From an uncultured Alphaproteobacteria bacterium (lineage in GTDB: Bacteria; Pseudomonadota; Alphaproteobacteria; CAAHEQ01; UBA3637): a DNA stretch of 5,976 bases. Of the stretch, positions 5,834 to 5,976 are shown one piece after another (position 1 is the first letter of the stretch; each line of letters starts with the position of its first letter). The translations under genes and the position numbers were made by a program. Where the stretch lies: the NCBI GenBank assembly GCA_937888725.1, contig CALARE010000096.1:1-5976 (forward strand), in the 5' to 3' direction. The notes under the pieces are model-generated. The model had not been told where the DNA came from. It was given only the letters and a program-made list of their open reading frames with translations, and ran no database searches.

Positions 5834-5976
5834 CTTTACGGTTCGTGGGGATTATCAAGGGAATTTAGTGCCGATTGAGGCGGAAAAAGATATTCCTTTT
5901 AAAATTAAACGTGTTTATTACATTTGGGGCACGGATTATGATGCCATTCGTGGACATCATGCTCATCGTAAATTAG
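5817..5976 (+). CDS. dTDP-4-keto-6-deoxyglucose 3,4-ketoisomerase, FdtA/QdtA type (3' partial)
   Basis: The first 53 residues are in the window and the gene runs off the right edge. MYQLINFTVRGDYQGNLVPIE, then IPFKIKRVYYIWGT and RGHHAHRKL (45-53), follow the N-terminus of cupin-fold sugar 3,4-ketoisomerases (WxcM-like). His48 and His50 in RGHHAH correspond to the conserved histidine pair of that active site. The family moves the keto group of the RmlB product from C4 to C3, so that an aminotransferase can make Fuc3N (FdtA) or Qui3N (QdtA), often N-acetylated later. An aminotransferase and an acetyltransferase would be expected downstream, outside the window. The residue before the glycine in DYQGNL is Gln14, neither the Arg I recall for FdtA nor the Tyr I recall for QdtA, so the product stereochemistry is left open. 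It overlaps the previous gene by 17 bases, and its composition (about 42% GC in one counted line) is well above that gene. Confidence 0.88.
   Translation, partial: MYQLINFTVRGDYQGNLVPIEAEKDIPFKIKRVYYIWGTDYDAIRGHHAHRKL

Noticed and set aside
1..5976. CRISPR array, tRNA, rRNA, insertion sequence or attachment site.
   Set aside because: No regularly spaced short repeats, RNA gene signatures, transposase motifs or terminal inverted repeats were seen; coding sequence fills the window.

Overview
The window is an internal segment of a surface-polysaccharide (O-antigen, lipooligosaccharide or capsule) biosynthesis operon, with all genes on the + strand. The DNA is AT-rich: about 35-40% GC in lines counted by hand in the rml genes, and 15-30% across much of 4380-5800. 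The dTDP-sugar enzymes, several short glycosyltransferases and an FdtA/QdtA-type isomerase suggest a low-GC, host-associated, probably Gram-negative bacterium. I cannot place it more precisely. I saw no Pasteurellaceae uptake sequence or Neisseria DNA-uptake sequence.

Layout: (1) bases 1-116 hold the last 37 codons of an unidentified gene whose end resembles a helix-turn-helix. (2) 109-951 is a family 2 glycosyltransferase. (3) 948-4179 is a complete dTDP-L-rhamnose set in the order rmlA, rmlC, rmlD, rmlB (rfbA, rfbC, rfbD, rfbB). (4) 4176-5030 is a short RgpF-family (rhamnan synthesis protein F) glycosyltransferase. (5) 5021-5833 is a second small GT-A-like glycosyltransferase. (6) 5817 to the window end is the start of a cupin-fold dTDP-4-keto-6-deoxyglucose 3,4-ketoisomerase (FdtA/QdtA type).

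Every gene overlaps the next by 4 to 19 bases. There is therefore no intergenic DNA, and no promoter or terminator is expected or seen inside the window; the unit looks like one translationally coupled transcript. RmlA activates glucose-1-phosphate to dTDP-glucose and RmlB dehydrates it to dTDP-4-keto-6-deoxyglucose. RmlC and RmlD convert that to dTDP-L-rhamnose. The FdtA/QdtA-type enzyme would draw on the same RmlB product for a 3-amino-3,6-dideoxyhexose (Fuc3N or Qui3N series), so the operon branches at the RmlB product. The glycosyltransferases presumably use these sugars.

The most unusual structure is at the 3' side. The RgpF-like protein and the following, unrelated glycosyltransferase end in nearly the same basic tail (KIPVYRRK). 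At DNA level this is a direct repeat exactly 800 bp apart (31 of 36 bases identical) that also supplies the ribosome binding site of the next gene. The glycosyltransferase gene between the copies is very AT-rich, and composition rises sharply at fdtA. This suggests a modular gene cassette joined at the repeat.
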